NCBI RefSeq assembly: GCF_013033355.1
Contig: NZ_WQDY01000013.1
Span: forward strand, 83,313-147,312
Direction of reading: 5' to 3'
DNA length: 64,000 bases
DNA from: Ruegeria lacuscaerulensis
Lineage (GTDB): Bacteria; Pseudomonadota; Alphaproteobacteria; Rhodobacterales; Rhodobacteraceae
This document shows positions 45,299 through 54,945 of this stretch, piece after piece (position 1 is the first letter of the stretch; every line of letters starts with the position of its first letter). Made by a program: the position numbers and the translations under genes. The notes under the pieces were generated by a model. That model saw only the letters and a program-made list of their open reading frames with translations, had not been told where the DNA came from and did no database searches.

Positions 45299-46200
45299 TG
45301 GCCGAGCTTTCCGCAACTACGCCCAAGACCGAGGACCGCCCAAGCGCCCTGCGCGAATTCTGGTTCTATTTCAGCGAAAACCGCGGCGCGGTAATCGGAT
45401 TGTATGTGTTCATGGCCTTCGTAATCTGCGCGGCCTTTGCGCCTTTGCTGGCGCCCTATGACCCGACCGAGCAGTTCCGCGACAACATTCTGCAACCCCC
45501 CGCGTGGCAAGAGGGCGGCAGTTGGGCCTTCCCGCTGGGCACCGACCCATTGGGCCGGGACATGCTGTCGCGGCTGATCATGGGATCACGCTATTCCTTC
45601 TTTGTGGGCATCGTTGTGGTCTGTGTGGCTGTGACGGGCGGCGTGATCATCGGGTTATTGTCCGGCTTTGCGCCGAAATGGGTCGATACGCTGATCATGC
45701 GGGTGATGGATATCATCCTGTCCTTCCCCTCGCTGCTGTTGGCGCTGGTACTGGTAGCCATCCTTGGGCCGTCGCTGACCAATGCGATGATCGCTATCGC
45801 TATCGTATTTCAGCCGCATTACGTGCGCCTGACCCGCGCCTCGGTTCTGTCTGAACGACAGAAAGACTATGTCACCTCGGCCCGTGTCGCGGGCGCGGGC
45901 AAGGCGCGGTTGATGTTCAAGACTGTGCTGCCCAACTGTCTGGCCCCGATCATTGTGCAGGCGGCGCTGTCATTCTCAACCGCTATTCTGGACGCCGCTG
46001 CCCTTGGATTTCTGGGAATGGGCGCACAGCCCCCCACGCCGGAATGGGGCACCATGCTGGCTGAAGCGCGCGAGTTCATTCTACGCGCCTGGTGGGTCGT
46101 CACGTTCCCCGGCCTTGCCATTCTGGTCACGGTTCTGGCGATCAACCTGATGGGCGACGGCCTGCGCGACGCGCTGGACCCGAAACTGAAGCGGAGCTGA
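45298..46200 (+). CDS. Peptide ABC transporter permease, DppC type
   Basis: A 300-residue permease, the partner of the DppB-type protein. The N-terminal cytoplasmic segment ends in FWFYFSENRGAVIGLYVF, followed by PLGTDPLGRDMLSRLIMGSRYS and the EAA loop YVTSARVAGAGKARLMFKTVLPN, all DppC-like. The ATG at 45298 overlaps the preceding TGA by one base. The ATPase gene starts four bases after its stop. Confidence 0.94.
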   Translation: MAELSATTPKTEDRPSALREFWFYFSENRGAVIGLYVFMAFVICAAFAPLLAPYDPTEQFRDNILQPPAWQEGGSWAFPLGTDPLGRDMLSRLIMGSRYSFFVGIVVVCVAVTGGVIIGLLSGFAPKWVDTLIMRVMDIILSFPSLLLALVLVAILGPSLTNAMIAIAIVFQPHYVRLTRASVLSERQKDYVTSARVAGAGKARLMFKTVLPNCLAPIIVQAALSFSTAILDAAALGFLGMGAQPPTPEWGTMLAEAREFILRAWWVVTFPGLAILVTVLAINLMGDGLRDALDPKLKRS

Positions 46201-46204
46201 CGAT

Positions 46205-47182
46205 ATGAGTTTGTTGGACATCCGAAACCTCACTGTAGAATTCGCGACCGCCTCGGGTAAGTTCCGCGCCGTCGACGGGGTGGACCTGTCTGTCGACCGG
46301 GGCGAGCTGATGGCCATCGTCGGCGAAAGCGGCTCGGGCAAATCCGTGTCGATGCTGGCGTTGATGGGCCTGTTGCCCTGGACCGCCACGATCACCGCAG
46401 ATCAGCTGAGTTTCGAAGGTATCGACCTGACCAAAATTTCGGCTCGCGACCGGCGCAAGATCATCGGCAAGGACATCGCCATGATCTTTCAGGAACCGAT
46501 GTCGTCGCTCAACCCCTGTTTCACTGTGGGGTTCCAGATCAAAGAAGCGCTGCGCATCCATCTGGGCCTGAACCGCAAGGATCGTCACCAACGTGCGATC
46601 GAGTTGTTTGATCAGGTCGGCATTCCCGCGCCGGAAAACCGGCTGAACACCTTTCCACACCAGATGTCCGGCGGGATGAACCAGCGGGTCATGATCGCCA
46701 TGGCGATTGCGTGCAACCCCAAGCTGCTGATCGCTGATGAGCCAACAACAGCGCTGGACGTCACCATTCAGGCGCAGATTCTGGACCTGCTGGTGCGGCT
46801 GCGCGATGAACAGGGGATGGGTCTGGTGCTGATCACACACGATATGGGCGTGGTAGCCGAAACCGCCGAACGCGTGCAGGTACAATACGCCGGTCAAAAG
46901 GTTGAAGAACAGCCCGTCAAAGATCTGTTCCGCACCCCGCGCCACCCTTATACCTCTGCGTTGCTAAGCGCACTGCCGGAACGGGCAACTTCGAAAATGC
47001 TGCCAACCATCCCCGGTGTCGTTCCCGGCCAGTTTGACCGACCAAAGGGGTGCCTATTCAGCCCGAGGTGCATGTTTGCGGATAACACCTGCCAATCCAT
47101 CCCCCCCACACCACATAGTGAATCATTCGGCAAAGCCCGGTGTCACCATGTCGAAAGAATTGCAGCCGGAGAAATCGCATGA
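46205..47182 (+). CDS. Peptide ABC transporter ATP-binding protein, DppD type
   Basis: A 325-residue ATPase. Walker A is [17 protein letters not shown], the Q-loop is [14 protein letters not shown], the signature [15 protein letters not shown], and Walker [13 protein letters not shown]. The C-terminal oligopeptide extension ends in the cysteine-bearing [12 protein letters not shown], which in some homologues binds an Fe-S cluster. It pairs with the DppF-type protein, whose start overlaps its stop (ATGA). Confidence 0.95.
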   Translation: MSLLDIRNLTVEFATASGKFRAVDGVDLSVDRGELMAIVGESGSGKSVSMLALMGLLPWTATITADQLSFEGIDLTKISARDRRKIIGKDIAMIFQEPMSSLNPCFTVGFQIKEALRIHLGLNRKDRHQRAIELFDQVGIPAPENRLNTFPHQMSGGMNQRVMIAMAIACNPKLLIADEPTTALDVTIQAQILDLLVRLRDEQGMGLVLITHDMGVVAETAERVQVQYAGQKVEEQPVKDLFRTPRHPYTSALLSALPERATSKMLPTIPGVVPGQFDRPKGCLFSPRCMFADNTCQSIPPTPHSESFGKARCHHVERIAAGEIA

Positions 47183-48135
47183 CGGCCCCTATCGTTCAGG
47201 CAACTGCGTTGGCCCGGCACTACGAGGTCAGAGGTGGACTGTTGTCGAAATCCGCAACAGTCAAAGCCCTGTCCGGAGTAGATTTTGAACTGAAACCCGG
47301 CAAGACACTTGCCATCGTCGGAGAATCCGGCTGCGGCAAGTCCACATTGGCACGTGTCGTCACTATGATCGAAGAACCGACGTCGGGAACACTTACAATA
47401 GACGGCACCGATGTCACCCCGTCGAAATGGGCCGAAATGCGTGAGACCGTTCAGATCGTATTCCAGGATCCGTATGGCTCGCTCAATCCCCGGCAACGGA
47501 TCGGGCAGATTCTACAGGAGCCGCTGACCATCAACCGCCCCAACATGTCCGCCTCCGACCGCGAGGCGCGGGCGCGCGAGATGCTTAACCTTGTCGGCCT
47601 GCGTCCCGAACACTACGACCGTTATCCGCATATGTTCTCGGGCGGTCAGCGCCAGCGGATCGCCATTGCTCGCGCTCTAATGTTGAACCCTAAAGTGTTG
47701 GTCCTGGACGAACCGGTCTCGGCATTGGATGTATCGATCCAATCCCAAATCCTGAACCTGCTGGTCGAGTTGCAGGAACGCCTGAACCTTGCCTATCTGT
47801 TCATCTCGCATGACCTGTCGGTAGTTAAACACTTCGCCGATGATGTGATCGTTATGTATCTGGGCCGCGCGGTCGAGCACGCCACGAAAGACCAACTGTT
47901 CGCCGCCCCCCGTCATCCCTATTCCAAGGCGCTGTTATCGACCACGCCGCGCGCGGACCCTGAGGCGCGCAAGGAACGGATCAAGCTGGAGGGCGAGTTG
48001 CCCTCACCCATGAACATCCCCTTGGGCTGTGCTTTCGCGCAACGCTGCTGGCTTGCAACCGAAGAATGCCGCGCCGCACCACCAGATCTGAGTGGTGAGT
48101 CGCATCAGGTGGCTTGCCTACACCCGCTGGATTGA
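47179..48135 (+). CDS. Peptide ABC transporter ATP-binding protein, DppF type
   Basis: A 318-residue ATPase. Walker A is VGESGCGKSTLARVV, the Q-loop QIVFQDPYGSLNPRQ, the signature FSGGQRQRIAIARAL, Walker B VLVLDEPVSALD, and the C-terminal extension contains GCAFAQRCWLATEEC. The ATG at 47179 gives the standard start; a longer frame upstream would overlap the DppD gene. It ends two bases before the converging gntR gene, leaving no terminator between them. Confidence 0.95.
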   Translation: MTAPIVQATALARHYEVRGGLLSKSATVKALSGVDFELKPGKTLAIVGESGCGKSTLARVVTMIEEPTSGTLTIDGTDVTPSKWAEMRETVQIVFQDPYGSLNPRQRIGQILQEPLTINRPNMSASDREARAREMLNLVGLRPEHYDRYPHMFSGGQRQRIAIARALMLNPKVLVLDEPVSALDVSIQSQILNLLVELQERLNLAYLFISHDLSVVKHFADDVIVMYLGRAVEHATKDQLFAAPRHPYSKALLSTTPRADPEARKERIKLEGELPSPMNIPLGCAFAQRCWLATEECRAAPPDLSGESHQVACLHPLD

Positions 48136-48137
48136 CC

Positions 48138-48812
48138 TTAGTCACCGTTGCGCGTGGCAGTCACCATCTCCAGCAACTGATCCTTGGTGCGTGCTATGTG
48201 GCGGGTCAACAGAGCGCAGGCGCTCTCGACCTGTCCGGCTCGGGCCAGCGATAACAGCTCGCGGTGGTCTTTCTTAGCAGGCTCTCGCTGTTTCATTACA
48301 CTCAGGTGCATTCGGACATAGCGGTCCGACTGCAAGTTGACGCGTTGCAGGATTTCATTGCTCAACCCGCGATCAGCGGCAGCATATAGCGCCATGTGGT
48401 AAGCATTGTTCAACCCGCCCCAACGGCCCACGTCATTGGCATCGTAAGACTTCTCCATCTCATCCAGAATGCGCTCACACTCGGAAAAATGGATTAGGGT
48501 CATCCGCGGTATTGCGTGCCGGAAAAGATCGACCTCAAGCAAAACGCGCAGATCGAAAATCTCGGCGATCTCGGACAGAGAATGTGTGGTCACCGACGCG
48601 CCACGGTTGTTCGTCAATTGAACAAGACCTTCGGCGTCCAGTCGTTTGAGTGCCTCGCGGATTGGCATGCGGGAAACGTCATAATCCTCGGCCAGCGCTT
48701 CTTGCCGAATAACCTCTCCCTCGGCCATCTCCCCGCTTAGTATCCGCTCGCGCAGATCGTTTGTTATGACATCGGGCAGGCTTTGCCGTGGGATCGCGCG
48801 TGTTCCGCTCAT
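48138..48812 (-). CDS. GntR-family regulator, FadR/FCD type
   Basis: A 224-residue regulator. The winged helix at the N-terminus contains LRERILSGEMAEGEVIRQEALAEDYDVSRMPIREALKRLDAEGL. The C-terminal helical FCD domain has the usual metal-binding aspartate and histidines (for instance GLNNAYHMALYAA and a later HRELL). It is a likely sensor of an organic acid or amino-acid-like ligand. It faces the peptide ABC operon tail to tail and the phosphonate genes head to head. A 15-base sequence upstream of its start (48840-48854) is identical to one in the ABC promoter, so it probably regulates both and itself. Confidence 0.92.
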   Translation of the reverse strand: MSGTRAIPRQSLPDVITNDLRERILSGEMAEGEVIRQEALAEDYDVSRMPIREALKRLDAEGLVQLTNNRGASVTTHSLSEIAEIFDLRVLLEVDLFRHAIPRMTLIHFSECERILDEMEKSYDANDVGRWGGLNNAYHMALYAAADRGLSNEILQRVNLQSDRYVRMHLSVMKQREPAKKDHRELLSLARAGQVESACALLTRHIARTKDQLLEMVTATRNGD

Positions 48813-48839
48813 ATGTTGTATCTCGAGTGGTGGAGTATT

Positions 48840-48854
48840 TATCCAAAATACAAA
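48840..48854 (-). promoter_or_regulatory. Probable GntR operator, copy 2
   Basis: On the minus strand this is TTTGTATTTTGGATA, identical to 41434-41448 in the peptide ABC promoter. It overlaps an inverted repeat, GTATTT-N5-AAATAC (48835-48851). It lies 28 bases upstream of the gntR start and about 160 upstream of the phosphonate dehydrogenase start, so it can serve autoregulation and perhaps both genes. Confidence 0.55.
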
Positions 48855-49014
48855 GTAACTTGCGTATTTCCAAGGCTCTCAATCAGTAATGTCAGAATTT
48901 TGCAATTCTATTGCAACACTCAATACTTATCATCCAAACAATCTATTGGACCGATGGAATAAAGTGATCCAGATTGCCGCCGAACAAAGTTGGCCAATTT
49001 CCTATGAGGGTCCA

Positions 49015-50142
49015 ATGTGGCGCTATTACAATCCGGTTGAAATCATGTTTGGCGCCGGTTCTGTTTCGGAACTGCCAAAACTGATTGGCGGCCGAAATTA
49101 TGCTTTGGTCACTTATCCAAGTGATCCTTTCCAGCGCCTGGCGCAGCGGGTTGAAGAAGCGGCTGGACCAGCTGCGGTAGTAATAAACGACATCGCACCC
49201 AACCCGGATTTCCAGCTGCTTGGGCAGCAGTGCGCGCAGTTAGCTGGAATACGGCACCAAATCGAGGTGATTGTAGCCTTAGGAGGTGGGTCCGTAATCG
49301 ACTCGGCCAAGGTTTTTGCGGCCGCAGATGGCAGTTTTGACAATGTAGTGACGTATTTAGAAACCGGCGGCGGCGCGGCAAACTTGGGAACCATTCCCAT
49401 TATTGCGGTTCCGACGACTGCTGGCACCGGTAGTGAGGTTACATGTTGGGCCACAGTTTGGGACGAGCAGCGCGCCAGAAAATACTCACTTTCACGACAA
49501 AATCTCTACCCAGAAGCTGCGGTGATTGATCCTGAACTTATGGTCAACAAACCCCATGAACTGACCCTGTCCACTGGGTTGGACACACTTTCCCATGCTT
49601 TGGAAAGCATATGGAACATCAATGCAAACCCTATTTCGGCCAGACATGCCGTCCATGCAGCTGGCACCATTCTAGACACTTTGCCCGATCTGCTAAACGA
49701 TCTAGGCAACCTTAGTCTGCGCACGCAGATCGCAGATGCAGCACTCAGCGCCGGGCTGGCCTTTTCCAATACAAAGACTGCCATCGCCCATAACCTGTCT
49801 TATCCAATAACCCTCGGATGGGGTATACAGCACGGAATTGCTTGTTCGTTCACGCTGCCAGTGATCTTAAGTTCGGTCGACGGCATTGGCGGGTTTAGAC
49901 AGGCTGCCCTGCACGATGTTTTCGGTTCGAATCTGAGTTCCGCTTCGATTGAACTGATGACCTTCCTGAATCGGCTAGGTGTTTCCACCCGGTTTGCAGA
50001 CTACGGCATATCCGACGCTCAACGAATGGATATTGTCGATGAAGCCTTTGCCGGTGAACGCGGCCGTAATTTTGCGGGCACAAAAGAGGCATTCCTGAAA
50101 ACGCTGGACGCGCAGGATGGCAAAAAATCCAAGGTCGCCTGA
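49015..50142 (+). CDS. Phosphonate-associated iron-containing alcohol dehydrogenase
   Basis: A 375-residue group III metal-dependent alcohol dehydrogenase. The NAD loop is VALGGGSVIDSAKV, and metal ligands fall in STGLDTLSHALES and HNLSYPITLGWGIQHG. The opening MWRYYNPVEIMFGAGSV is that of the phosphonate-metabolism-associated Fe-ADH family. I chose ATG 49015 because GAGGG precedes it and homologues begin there; an ATG at 48889 gives 42 extra, poorly structured residues. With phnA and phnY next to it, it probably interconverts 2-hydroxyethylphosphonate and phosphonoacetaldehyde. The gene looks more A+T-rich than its neighbours, with many TTA, ATA and AAA codons. Confidence 0.85.
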   Translation: MWRYYNPVEIMFGAGSVSELPKLIGGRNYALVTYPSDPFQRLAQRVEEAAGPAAVVINDIAPNPDFQLLGQQCAQLAGIRHQIEVIVALGGGSVIDSAKVFAAADGSFDNVVTYLETGGGAANLGTIPIIAVPTTAGTGSEVTCWATVWDEQRARKYSLSRQNLYPEAAVIDPELMVNKPHELTLSTGLDTLSHALESIWNINANPISARHAVHAAGTILDTLPDLLNDLGNLSLRTQIADAALSAGLAFSNTKTAIAHNLSYPITLGWGIQHGIACSFTLPVILSSVDGIGGFRQAALHDVFGSNLSSASIELMTFLNRLGVSTRFADYGISDAQRMDIVDEAFAGERGRNFAGTKEAFLKTLDAQDGKKSKVA

Positions 50143-50215
50143 ACCATCTTTCAAAATAGACCCCGTGTGTCAGCCACTGTTGATCTGACTAACGCTCATA
50201 CGCAAGGACCGCCCT

Positions 50216-51460
50216 ATGACAGCTCAAACCCCGATCACCGCAAATGAACGAGTTTATCCGACGCCCAAAGTTCCCGCGATTGCGATTTGTCTCGATGGCT
50301 GCGAGCCAGAGTATCTGGATGTAGCCATCGCCAAAGGGCTGATGCCCACGCTCAAGCGAATACGTGAGACCGGCACGGACCGACTAGCGCACTCGGTCAT
50401 TCCGTCCTTTACCAACCCCAACAACCTGTCAATCGCGACCGGACGTCCGCCAAGTATTCATGGAATCTGTGGGAATTACTTGATCGACCCCGACAGCGGT
50501 GAAGAAGTAATGATGAATGACGTTCGTTTTCTGCGCGCGCCTACTATCTTTTCAAAGTTCTACGAGGCTGGATACCGGGTCGCCATGGTGACTGCCAAGG
50601 ACAAGCTGCGCGCTTTGCTTGGTGCCGGATTGAAGTTTGACGAAGAGCGCGCCGTCGCGTTCTCGTCCGAACGCTCGGGCGAGACGACAAAGGCCGAACA
50701 CGGTATCGACAACGCAAGCCAATGGCTGGGAATGCCTGTGCCCGAAGTGTACTCGGCGGACTTATCGGAATTTGTTTTCGCTGCGGGTGTGAAGCTGTTG
50801 GAGGAGTTCAAGCCTGATATCATGTACCTTTCGACCACAGACTACATTCAGCACAAATTCGCGCCTGACCAGCAGGGTGCACTGGATTTCTACGCGATGT
50901 TCGACCGGTATCTGGCGCAGTTGGATGCTATGGGCGCAGCCATCGTCGTCACTGCAGATCATGGCATGAAGCCCAAACACCATACGGACGGAACACCTAA
51001 CGTAGTCTATGTCCAGGACCTAATGGACGACTGGATGGGGGAGGATGCAGCCCGTGTGATCCTGCCGATCACTGACCCTTATGTGGTTCACCATGGCGCG
51101 CTTGGCAGCTTTGCCACCGCTTATCTTCCTGAAGGTGCGAACCGTTCCGATATTGTGGACAAGCTGAAAGCGACCGACGGTATCACCCATGTCCTGACCA
51201 AGGAAGAAGCCATCGCCGAATACGAACTTCCCGGTGATCGGATTGGGGATATTGTCATGGTCTCGGGTGAGAATATCTGCATCGGCACCTCCGAGGATCG
51301 TCACGATCTGGCCGCCTTGAAGGAACCGTTGCGCAGCCATGGCGGCCTGACCGAGCAAGAAGTTCCCTTTATCGTCAACCGCGTCCTGGATTTACCCTCG
51401 CAACCAGAACTGAGGAACTTTGACGCGTTTTTCTATGCTACCACCGCCGCAGCGCAATAA
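50216..51460 (+). CDS. phnA: Phosphonoacetate hydrolase
   Basis: A 414-residue zinc enzyme of the alkaline phosphatase superfamily that splits phosphonoacetate into acetate and phosphate. The first metal aspartate is in [13 protein letters not shown], the nucleophile threonine in [17 protein letters not shown], and the remaining ligands in [26 protein letters not shown] and the final [13 protein letters not shown]. Length fits the characterised Sinorhizobium enzyme. It lies 73 bases after the iron alcohol dehydrogenase and 13 bases before phnY, in the order expected for stepwise oxidation and cleavage. Confidence 0.95.
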   Translation: MTAQTPITANERVYPTPKVPAIAICLDGCEPEYLDVAIAKGLMPTLKRIRETGTDRLAHSVIPSFTNPNNLSIATGRPPSIHGICGNYLIDPDSGEEVMMNDVRFLRAPTIFSKFYEAGYRVAMVTAKDKLRALLGAGLKFDEERAVAFSSERSGETTKAEHGIDNASQWLGMPVPEVYSADLSEFVFAAGVKLLEEFKPDIMYLSTTDYIQHKFAPDQQGALDFYAMFDRYLAQLDAMGAAIVVTADHGMKPKHHTDGTPNVVYVQDLMDDWMGEDAARVILPITDPYVVHHGALGSFATAYLPEGANRSDIVDKLKATDGITHVLTKEEAIAEYELPGDRIGDIVMVSGENICIGTSEDRHDLAALKEPLRSHGGLTEQEVPFIVNRVLDLPSQPELRNFDAFFYATTAAAQ

Positions 51461-51473
51461 AATGGACGGGATC

Positions 51474-52922
51474 ATGAACGCTTCAGACATTCGCCACGAA
51501 GGAATGCGTATCGGAGGAGAGGTTGTCTTTACTGATGCGACTGTACCGGTCCACTACCCTTATACGAATGAGGTCGTGGGCACCGTCCCGGCAGGGACAG
51601 CGGAACACGCGCGCAAGGCATTTGAGATTGCCGCAAACTACACGCCAAAACTGACTCGATACGAACGCAGCCAGATCCTGCAGCGCGCGGGTGAGTTGAT
51701 CGGTGAAAAGCGGGACTACCTGGCCAAATGGCTGACGTTGGAACTGGGCATTTGCCATCAGCATTCGATTTACGAAACGAAACGCGCGCAGGATGTCTAT
51801 CAGTTTGCCGCTGCCGAGGCGTTAAAAGACGATGGGGAGATTTTCTCGTGCGATCTGACCCATAACGGGAAAGAGCGTAAGATTTTCACCAAACGTGAAC
51901 CCGTCACGGCAATCAGCGCCATTACACCGTTCAACCATCCGCTAAACATGGTCAGCCACAAGATCGCACCGTCAATTGCGACCAACAACTGTATGGTGTG
52001 CAAACCCACCGAGTTGACGCCGCTAACCTGTTTGGCGCTGGCCGATATTCTGTATGAGGCCGGTCTGCCGCCCGAGATGTTCCAGGTTGTAACCGGTTGG
52101 CCGCAGGATATTGGTGACGAGATGATCACCAACGAAAACATCGACATCATCACCTTCACCGGAGGTGTTCCGGTTGGCAAATTGATCGCGTCGAAAGCCG
52201 GATACAAACGCCAGGCGCTGGAGTTGGGCGGAAATGACCCATTGATCGTTCTGAACGATCTCAGCGATGCTGATCTGGACAAGGCCGCCACCATCGCGGT
52301 CGCAGGTGCAACCGGCAATTCGGGCCAGCGGTGCACTGCGATCAAACGCATTTTGGTACAAGAAAGCGTGGCCGACAAATTCGTTCCTCTGGTGTTGGAG
52401 AAAGCGAAGGCGATCCGGTTCGGTGACCCTCAGGACCCGGAAACTCAACTGGGCTGTGTGATCCATGACAAAGCCGCCGCGCTGTTTGAAAAACGCGTCC
52501 ACATGGCCGAAGCCGAAGGTGCGGAAATCCTGTACCACCCCGGTCGCCAGGGGGCATTGCTACCTCCGATTGTGGTCGACAAGGTTCCCCATGACAGCGA
52601 GTTGGTGATGGAAGAAACTTTTGGGCCCATCGTACCTATCGTGCGCGTGCCCGATGACGATGCGAAGGTTATGGAAATCTCGAACGGTACCGAGTTCGGC
52701 CTGTCCTCGGGCGTGTGCACCAACGATTTGAACCGGGCAATCGCCTTTATCAACGGGTTGGATGTCGGCACTTGCAACATCTGGGAACAACCAGGCTACA
52801 GGATCGAGATGTCGCCCTTTGGCGGAATCAAGGACAGCGGCAACGGCGTGAAAGAAGGCGTAATCGAAGCGATGAAGTTCTTTACCAACGTCAAAACTTA
52901 TTCGCTGCCCTGGCCCGGCTAG
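51474..52922 (+). CDS. phnY: Phosphonoacetaldehyde dehydrogenase
   Basis: A 482-residue NAD-dependent aldehyde dehydrogenase. The catalytic cysteine lies in [11 protein letters not shown], the general base in [11 protein letters not shown], and the cofactor segment is [16 protein letters not shown]. Adjacent to phnA it should oxidise phosphonoacetaldehyde to phosphonoacetate. The ATG at 51474 follows GACGGG; another ATG four codons upstream is less well placed, and longer frames overlap phnA. The transaminase gene phnW, which usually supplies its substrate from 2-aminoethylphosphonate, is not in the window. Confidence 0.93.
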   Translation: MNASDIRHEGMRIGGEVVFTDATVPVHYPYTNEVVGTVPAGTAEHARKAFEIAANYTPKLTRYERSQILQRAGELIGEKRDYLAKWLTLELGICHQHSIYETKRAQDVYQFAAAEALKDDGEIFSCDLTHNGKERKIFTKREPVTAISAITPFNHPLNMVSHKIAPSIATNNCMVCKPTELTPLTCLALADILYEAGLPPEMFQVVTGWPQDIGDEMITNENIDIITFTGGVPVGKLIASKAGYKRQALELGGNDPLIVLNDLSDADLDKAATIAVAGATGNSGQRCTAIKRILVQESVADKFVPLVLEKAKAIRFGDPQDPETQLGCVIHDKAAALFEKRVHMAEAEGAEILYHPGRQGALLPPIVVDKVPHDSELVMEETFGPIVPIVRVPDDDAKVMEISNGTEFGLSSGVCTNDLNRAIAFINGLDVGTCNIWEQPGYRIEMSPFGGIKDSGNGVKEGVIEAMKFFTNVKTYSLPWPG

Positions 52923-52958
52923 TGGCGCAGATGGGTGTTTCGTACTATCCCTGACGGC

Positions 52959-53873
52959 ATGTCATTTGATTTGAAAAACCTAAACCTGTTTGTCCGAGTG
53001 GCCACCCTGGGTGCCATTGGACGGGCAGGGGCGGAGTTCGGTTTCTCGGCCACCAACACCTCACAACGCCTGCAGGCGCTTGAGACCGAACTGGATGTCA
53101 AACTGCTGAACCGCACCACGCGGGCTGTATCCCTAACCCCGGACGGAGAGCTGTTTCTAGAGCATGCCAAGCGCATCCTCGAAGACGTCGAAGATGCGCG
53201 CACCATGCTGTCTGGAAACTCTGGAACAGTATCAGGCAAACTGCGGGTAACAGCATCCGCGTCATTCGGGCGGTCACATATAGTGCCACATGTACCCGAA
53301 TTCCTTCGGCTCTACCCGCATGTCGAGCTTGATCTGAACCTAACCGATACGGTGCTCGACATTGTGGAACTGGGGTACGATCTGGCGTTTCGTCTGGGCG
53401 ATCTTGGCCCATCCAGCCTGTTGGCCCAGAAACTGGACGATGATCCGCGTCTACTGGTTGCGGCACCTTCCTATCTGGAACATGCAGGGACGCCTGAAAC
53501 TGCGGCCGACCTGGCCAATCACGCTTGCCTGACAATGCACCCGCGCGAGGTCTGGCACCTGATTGATCAATCGGACACCATGCATGATGTGCGCGTGTCT
53601 GGCCCCGCGACCGTCAGCCTTGGTGATGCAGCGATGGATTGGACGCTGGCCGGATTGGGGATCAACAAAGCCTGCCTGTGGCAGACCGGAGATCATATTC
53701 GATCCGGGCGTCTGGTTCGGGTTCTGCCTCATCTGCGCGCCTGGCCGGATTCGAAAATCTGGGCCGTGCGCCCACCGGGCCGATTGATGCATGCCCGAGT
53801 CCGCGCGTTTTTGGATTTCATGCGTGTTCGGATCATCGCCGCCAACAAGGTGCTCTACGCCGACCTGATCTGA
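52959..53873 (+). CDS. LysR-family transcriptional regulator
   Basis: A 304-residue regulator. The helix-turn-helix region reads FVRVATLGAIGRAGAEFGFSATNTSQRLQALETELDVKLLNRTT, followed by a substrate-binding domain of the type seen in the DsdC/AaeR group (FRLGDLGPSSLLAQKL). ATG 52959 is chosen as the normal LysR start; the frame is open a few codons further up. It is 36 bases after phnY and 105 before a nitroreductase gene. It could control either; tandem LysR-nitroreductase pairs are common. Confidence 0.88.
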   Translation: MSFDLKNLNLFVRVATLGAIGRAGAEFGFSATNTSQRLQALETELDVKLLNRTTRAVSLTPDGELFLEHAKRILEDVEDARTMLSGNSGTVSGKLRVTASASFGRSHIVPHVPEFLRLYPHVELDLNLTDTVLDIVELGYDLAFRLGDLGPSSLLAQKLDDDPRLLVAAPSYLEHAGTPETAADLANHACLTMHPREVWHLIDQSDTMHDVRVSGPATVSLGDAAMDWTLAGLGINKACLWQTGDHIRSGRLVRVLPHLRAWPDSKIWAVRPPGRLMHARVRAFLDFMRVRIIAANKVLYADLI

Positions 53874-53978
53874 AGCTATTCTTCCGGTATACGGGATTAT
53901 CATTTCCGAATTCTGCAGATAGCGGCAGACAATGGAAGGGCATAGATGCGGCTCATCACCAATTCGGAGCCCCATTCC

Positions 53979-54683
53979 ATGAAAGACCTCATCGAAACCA
54001 GCGATGTTCAGACTCAGATCATCGACGCCTTCAATTTCCGCCACGCAACTAAAGTGTTCGATCCTGAGCGAAAAATCACTGAGAGCGAATTCAACACAAT
54101 TCTGGAAGCGGCACGCCTGTCGCCGACCTCGTTCGGGACCGAACCGTTCCAATTGCTGGTTGTGCAATCCCCTGAGAAACGAGAGCTGTTTCGTGACTTC
54201 ACCTGGGGCGCGAACGGCGCCACGAATGGTACTGCCGGACAGCTTGGAACCGCAAGCCATTACGTGATCATCCTGTCACATACCGGCGCAACCATGAAAG
54301 CAGGATCGGATTACTTGGCCCAGCACAACCGCGAGGTCAAACAGTTCCCCGAAGAAGTCATCGAGATGCTCGGCGGGGCTTACGCCAAGTTTCAAGCGCA
54401 TGATTTCAAACTGGAAAGCGACGCGGATATCGAAAAATGGGCTGCGCGTCAGGCCTACATCGTTATCGGCAACATGATGACCGCCGGTGCGCTGATGGGA
54501 ATTGATTCATGCCCCATCGAAGGGTTCGAGTTGGACAAAACCGAAGCTGTTTTGCGCGATCATTTCGGGATTGACACTAACGTCTACAAACCTGCCGTTA
54601 TGGTGGCGTTCGGCTATCGTGCGGATGGTCCGATGTTCGCCAAAACGCGCCGCGAGATGGCCGATATTGTCACATGGGTGTGA
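53979..54683 (+). CDS. NAD(P)H-dependent nitroreductase family oxidoreductase
   Basis: A 234-residue FMN enzyme of the nitroreductase/NfsB type. The FMN-binding start FNFRHATKVFDPERK, the EAARLSPTSFGTEPFQ segment and the C-terminal AFGYRADGP are conserved. Such enzymes reduce nitro compounds or quinones by two electrons and often respond to toxic electrophiles. The ATG at 53979 follows CGGAG; a frame starting at 53946 is possible. Probably regulated by the LysR gene before it. Confidence 0.88.
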   Translation: MKDLIETSDVQTQIIDAFNFRHATKVFDPERKITESEFNTILEAARLSPTSFGTEPFQLLVVQSPEKRELFRDFTWGANGATNGTAGQLGTASHYVIILSHTGATMKAGSDYLAQHNREVKQFPEEVIEMLGGAYAKFQAHDFKLESDADIEKWAARQAYIVIGNMMTAGALMGIDSCPIEGFELDKTEAVLRDHFGIDTNVYKPAVMVAFGYRADGPMFAKTRREMADIVTWV

Positions 54684-54690
54684 CGTATAT

Positions 54691-54711
54691 GCCCGGCACG
54701 ACGTGCCGGGC
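54691..54711. terminator. Perfect GC hairpin after the nitroreductase gene
   Basis: GCCCGGCACG and CGTGCCGGGC flank a single base, seven bases after the stop codon. There is no T run, so it may stabilise the mRNA 3' end or assist a Rho-dependent stop rather than act as a standard intrinsic terminator. Confidence 0.5.
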
Positions 54712-54945
54712 ACCCCGCCTGCTACCTCACAAACACTCGGCACGAGGCGCATGGTGCATAGCTGACTCATGTATCAAACAAGCAAAATCGGACAATCTAC
54801 TGACAGCTCAGGACAGGAAGCATCTGGGACGCTAGGTCAGTTCGAAAAAGTTTGCCAAATGCGTCATAAGACTAAGTTACAGAGCGTGATTTGAAAGATC
54901 CGCGAAGACAAGAAAAACGGGGAACCAAACGAAAGCGGCGGCGCA

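Noticed and set aside
48889..49014. 42-residue N-terminal extension of the iron alcohol dehydrogenase from ATG 48889
   Set aside because: The segment has no family similarity and no good ribosome site, while ATG 49015 has GAGGG and the typical MWRYxNP start. It would also run across the regulatory region.
54684..54945. Possible small RNA or tRNA in the spacer before the GNAT gene
   Set aside because: Apart from the GC hairpin at 54691-54711 no tRNA-like fold or conserved RNA element was recognised.
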